A stretch of 6,957 nucleotides of DNA from Bacteroidales bacterium. Its GTDB lineage: Bacteria > Bacteroidota > Bacteroidia > Bacteroidales > UBA932. The notes beneath the pieces were generated by a model that saw only the letters and a list, made by a program, of their open reading frames with translations, had not been told where the DNA came from and searched no databases. The stretch is taken from the NCBI GenBank assembly GCA_004552115.1, contig SFPH01000146.1, positions 1 through 6,957 of the forward strand. Direction: 5' to 3'. Each line of letters starts with the position of its first letter. Position 1 is the first letter of the stretch. Positions 5,957 to 6,957 of the stretch are shown piece after piece. Both the position numbers and the translations under genes were made by a program.

Positions 5957-6957
5957 CTCGATTCCTCCTTGTATTTGTTTATCAATCTTTCAACGCTGAT
6001 GAGCGAGGCGGTGCTCATTGCCGAGGAGATGGCTCCGTGCGCCTCGTGAGGCGGGTCTCCGTCATAAAGCTCGGAGAATGCGCCGACGCCGTGCTTGTTG
6101 AGGTCCGCGAAGAATCCCTCGATCAGCCATTCGGCCTTCTTGCAGAACGAGGAGCCCCTCATCCTGAAGGCTACCGTTGCATAAGGCAGGAGCAATGCCG
6201 GCCATGCACATCCCTGATGATATGCAAGGTCCCTGTCCCGCTGGGTACCCTCGTAAACACCCTTGTACTTCACATCGCGAGGGGAAAGGGTACGTACGCC
6301 CCTTGCAGTGAGGAGCTCGCGTTCCACGATGTTCATCACGCTTCCCGCAATGTCGTCAGATACCGGCGAAGCGGCCACTGACAATGCGAACAGCTGGTTC
6401 GGGCGGACATCCATATTCTGCCCCCAGTTGTCCACGTAGTCGGCGAGATAGCCGCAGGACTCGTTCCAGAATGTCTTCTGGTAGTTTTCCTTCACGAGAT
6501 CCCTGACCGGAGCCCAGGCGGCGATGAACTTGCTGCCGCGCTGTCCGTAGAGTTTCTCATTCTCGAGGGCGAAGCAGAGAGTGTCGTACCAGAACGCATT
6601 GGTCTCCACCTGATATCCGGCCCTTTCGGTAACCGGGCGGCCGTCGGTGTAGGCGTTCATCCAGGTCAGGGCGACATTGTCCTTCTGTGCCCAGAGAAGC
6701 CCGTTCGGCTGGAGGGAAACTTCCTTCCTTACTCCCGGCCTGTAGCTTTCAATGATACCTTTGACAACCTTGCCGTATTTCTTCCAGACATCCTTTGCCG
6801 ATGCGCCGCAGGCAATATATTCGCGGAGAGCTCCGGCCATAAGGAGAGGAGCCTCGACCTGGGTCGTCCTGGAATAGAGACGCTCCTGGTTGTGGGCGAT
6901 GAGATCGTCCAGAATCTCCTCGAATGCCTCCGGACGTCCGGCGTGGACAGTCAGGCC
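5953..6957 (-). CDS. GH133-type glycogen debranching enzyme (amylo-alpha-1,6-glucosidase), C-terminal part
   Basis: The 5' part is beyond the right edge; 334 residues and the TGA stop are visible, roughly the C-terminal half of a usual 640-660 residue bacterial enzyme. It matches the debranching-enzyme C-terminal (alpha/alpha)6 domain (GDE_C): TWMNAYTDGRPVTERAG then VETNAFWY (about 98-124 of the visible part), DVRPNQLFALS (183-193), AYHQGCAWPALLLPY (245-259), and FSELYDGDPPHEAHGA (294-309), where E296 is a plausible catalytic base. The family hydrolyses alpha-1,6-linked glucose stubs at glycogen branch points, which lets phosphorylase continue; the GT35 gene at the end of this operon fits that. 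Several usually conserved positions differ (VEAPLL, WMNA, SSAMS; see findings), so activity is likely but not certain. An ATG at 6840 is internal: the frame stays open and family-like up to 6957. It overlaps the GT4 start by 4 bases. Confidence 0.92.
   Translation of the reverse strand, partial: GLTVHAGRPEAFEEILDDLIAHNQERLYSRTTQVEAPLLMAGALREYIACGASAKDVWKKYGKVVKGIIESYRPGVRKEVSLQPNGLLWAQKDNVALTWMNAYTDGRPVTERAGYQVETNAFWYDTLCFALENEKLYGQRGSKFIAAWAPVRDLVKENYQKTFWNESCGYLADYVDNWGQNMDVRPNQLFALSVAASPVSDDIAGSVMNIVERELLTARGVRTLSPRDVKYKGVYEGTQRDRDLAYHQGCAWPALLLPYATVAFRMRGSSFCKKAEWLIEGFFADLNKHGVGAFSELYDGDPPHEAHGAISSAMSTASLISVERLINKYKEESR
5964..5970 (-). promoter_or_regulatory. Strong Shine-Dalgarno for the GT4 gene
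   Basis: On the minus strand AAGGAGG stands 7 bases before the GT4 ATG, which is ideal spacing for pairing with the 16S rRNA 3' end. It lies inside the last codons of the debranching-enzyme gene, encoding part of its KEESR ending. The other two visible starts lack such a site: GH57 has only AAGAG close to the ATG, and the GT3-GT35 gene has an A-rich leader with AAAGGA about 12 bases away. Confidence 0.8.

Larger units (their letters stand above)
1..6957 (-). other. Glycogen/alpha-glucan metabolism operon
   Basis: Four codirectional genes are spaced -4, +10 and +4 bases apart, with no room for internal terminators and no obvious promoter between them, so they are almost certainly one transcript. 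Order of transcription: debranching enzyme, GT4, GH57, GT3-GT35. All products act on alpha-glucans and none has a visible export signal (the debranching enzyme's N-terminus is not seen), which points to cytosolic storage polysaccharide rather than extracellular starch use. Promoter and terminator lie outside the window. Confidence 0.85.

Noticed and set aside
5012..6049. 345-codon open frame on the plus strand, antisense to the GT4 gene
   Set aside because: It is in exact codon-to-codon register with the GT4 gene, so it stays open only because that gene avoids TTA, CTA and TCA codons. The translation shows no recognisable domain, and the sense frame has clear GT4 motifs.
5953..6840. Debranching-enzyme gene starting at the ATG at 6840
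   Set aside because: The frame remains open upstream to the window edge and the extra residues (YSRTTQVEAPLL) are family-like, so this Met is internal and the gene is cut by the window.
1..6957. CRISPR array, insertion sequence, tRNA or phage-defence genes
   Set aside because: No repeat-spacer pattern, terminal inverted repeats, transposase motifs or tRNA-like folds were seen; coding sequence for known glucan enzymes fills the window.

Overview
This window is one tightly packed operon for storage-glucan (glycogen-type) metabolism, transcribed entirely on the minus strand from right to left. Four genes fill it and no gap between genes exceeds 10 bases. Taxonomy is inferred from three things: the fusion of a GT3 glycogen synthase to a GT35 phosphorylase, the neighbourhood of GH133 debranching enzyme, GT4 and GH57, and the fairly GC-rich sequence with heavy use of AGG arginine codons. 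Together these suggest Bacteroidota, most likely a GC-rich, possibly uncultured, Bacteroidales gut or rumen lineage. No marker gene is present to fix the genus.

In transcription order: (1) 6957-5953, the C-terminal 334 residues of a GH133-type debranching enzyme, whose 5' end lies outside the window. (2) 5956-4664, a complete GT4 glycosyltransferase that overlaps gene 1 by 4 bases (ATGA) and is preceded by a strong Shine-Dalgarno sequence. (3) 4653-3322, a complete GH57 enzyme of the archaeal alpha-amylase (MJ1611-like) type, with an unusual lysine/alanine-rich tail. (4) 3317-1, the first 1105 residues of a fused GT3 glycogen synthase and GT35 alpha-glucan phosphorylase, whose 3' end lies outside the window. 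Gene 4 is open in one frame with no stop; I read it codon by codon from the start to the window edge.

Functionally the genes cover both directions of glucan turnover. The GT4 enzyme and the GT3 half can add glucose from nucleotide sugars. The GT35 half would release glucose-1-phosphate from chain ends. The debranching enzyme would remove alpha-1,6 branches that stall the phosphorylase. The GH57 enzyme would cleave or rearrange alpha-1,4 chains. No branching enzyme or nucleotide-sugar pyrophosphorylase is visible here. No operon promoter or terminator is visible either; both ends run off the window.

I found no RNA gene, mobile element, CRISPR array or clearly new system. The points worth a second look are within the known families: the fused synthase-phosphorylase with what looks like a fossil start at its junction, the missing arginine cluster in the synthase half, the GH57 tail, deviating conserved motifs in the debranching enzyme, and the strong Shine-Dalgarno in a lineage that seldom uses one.
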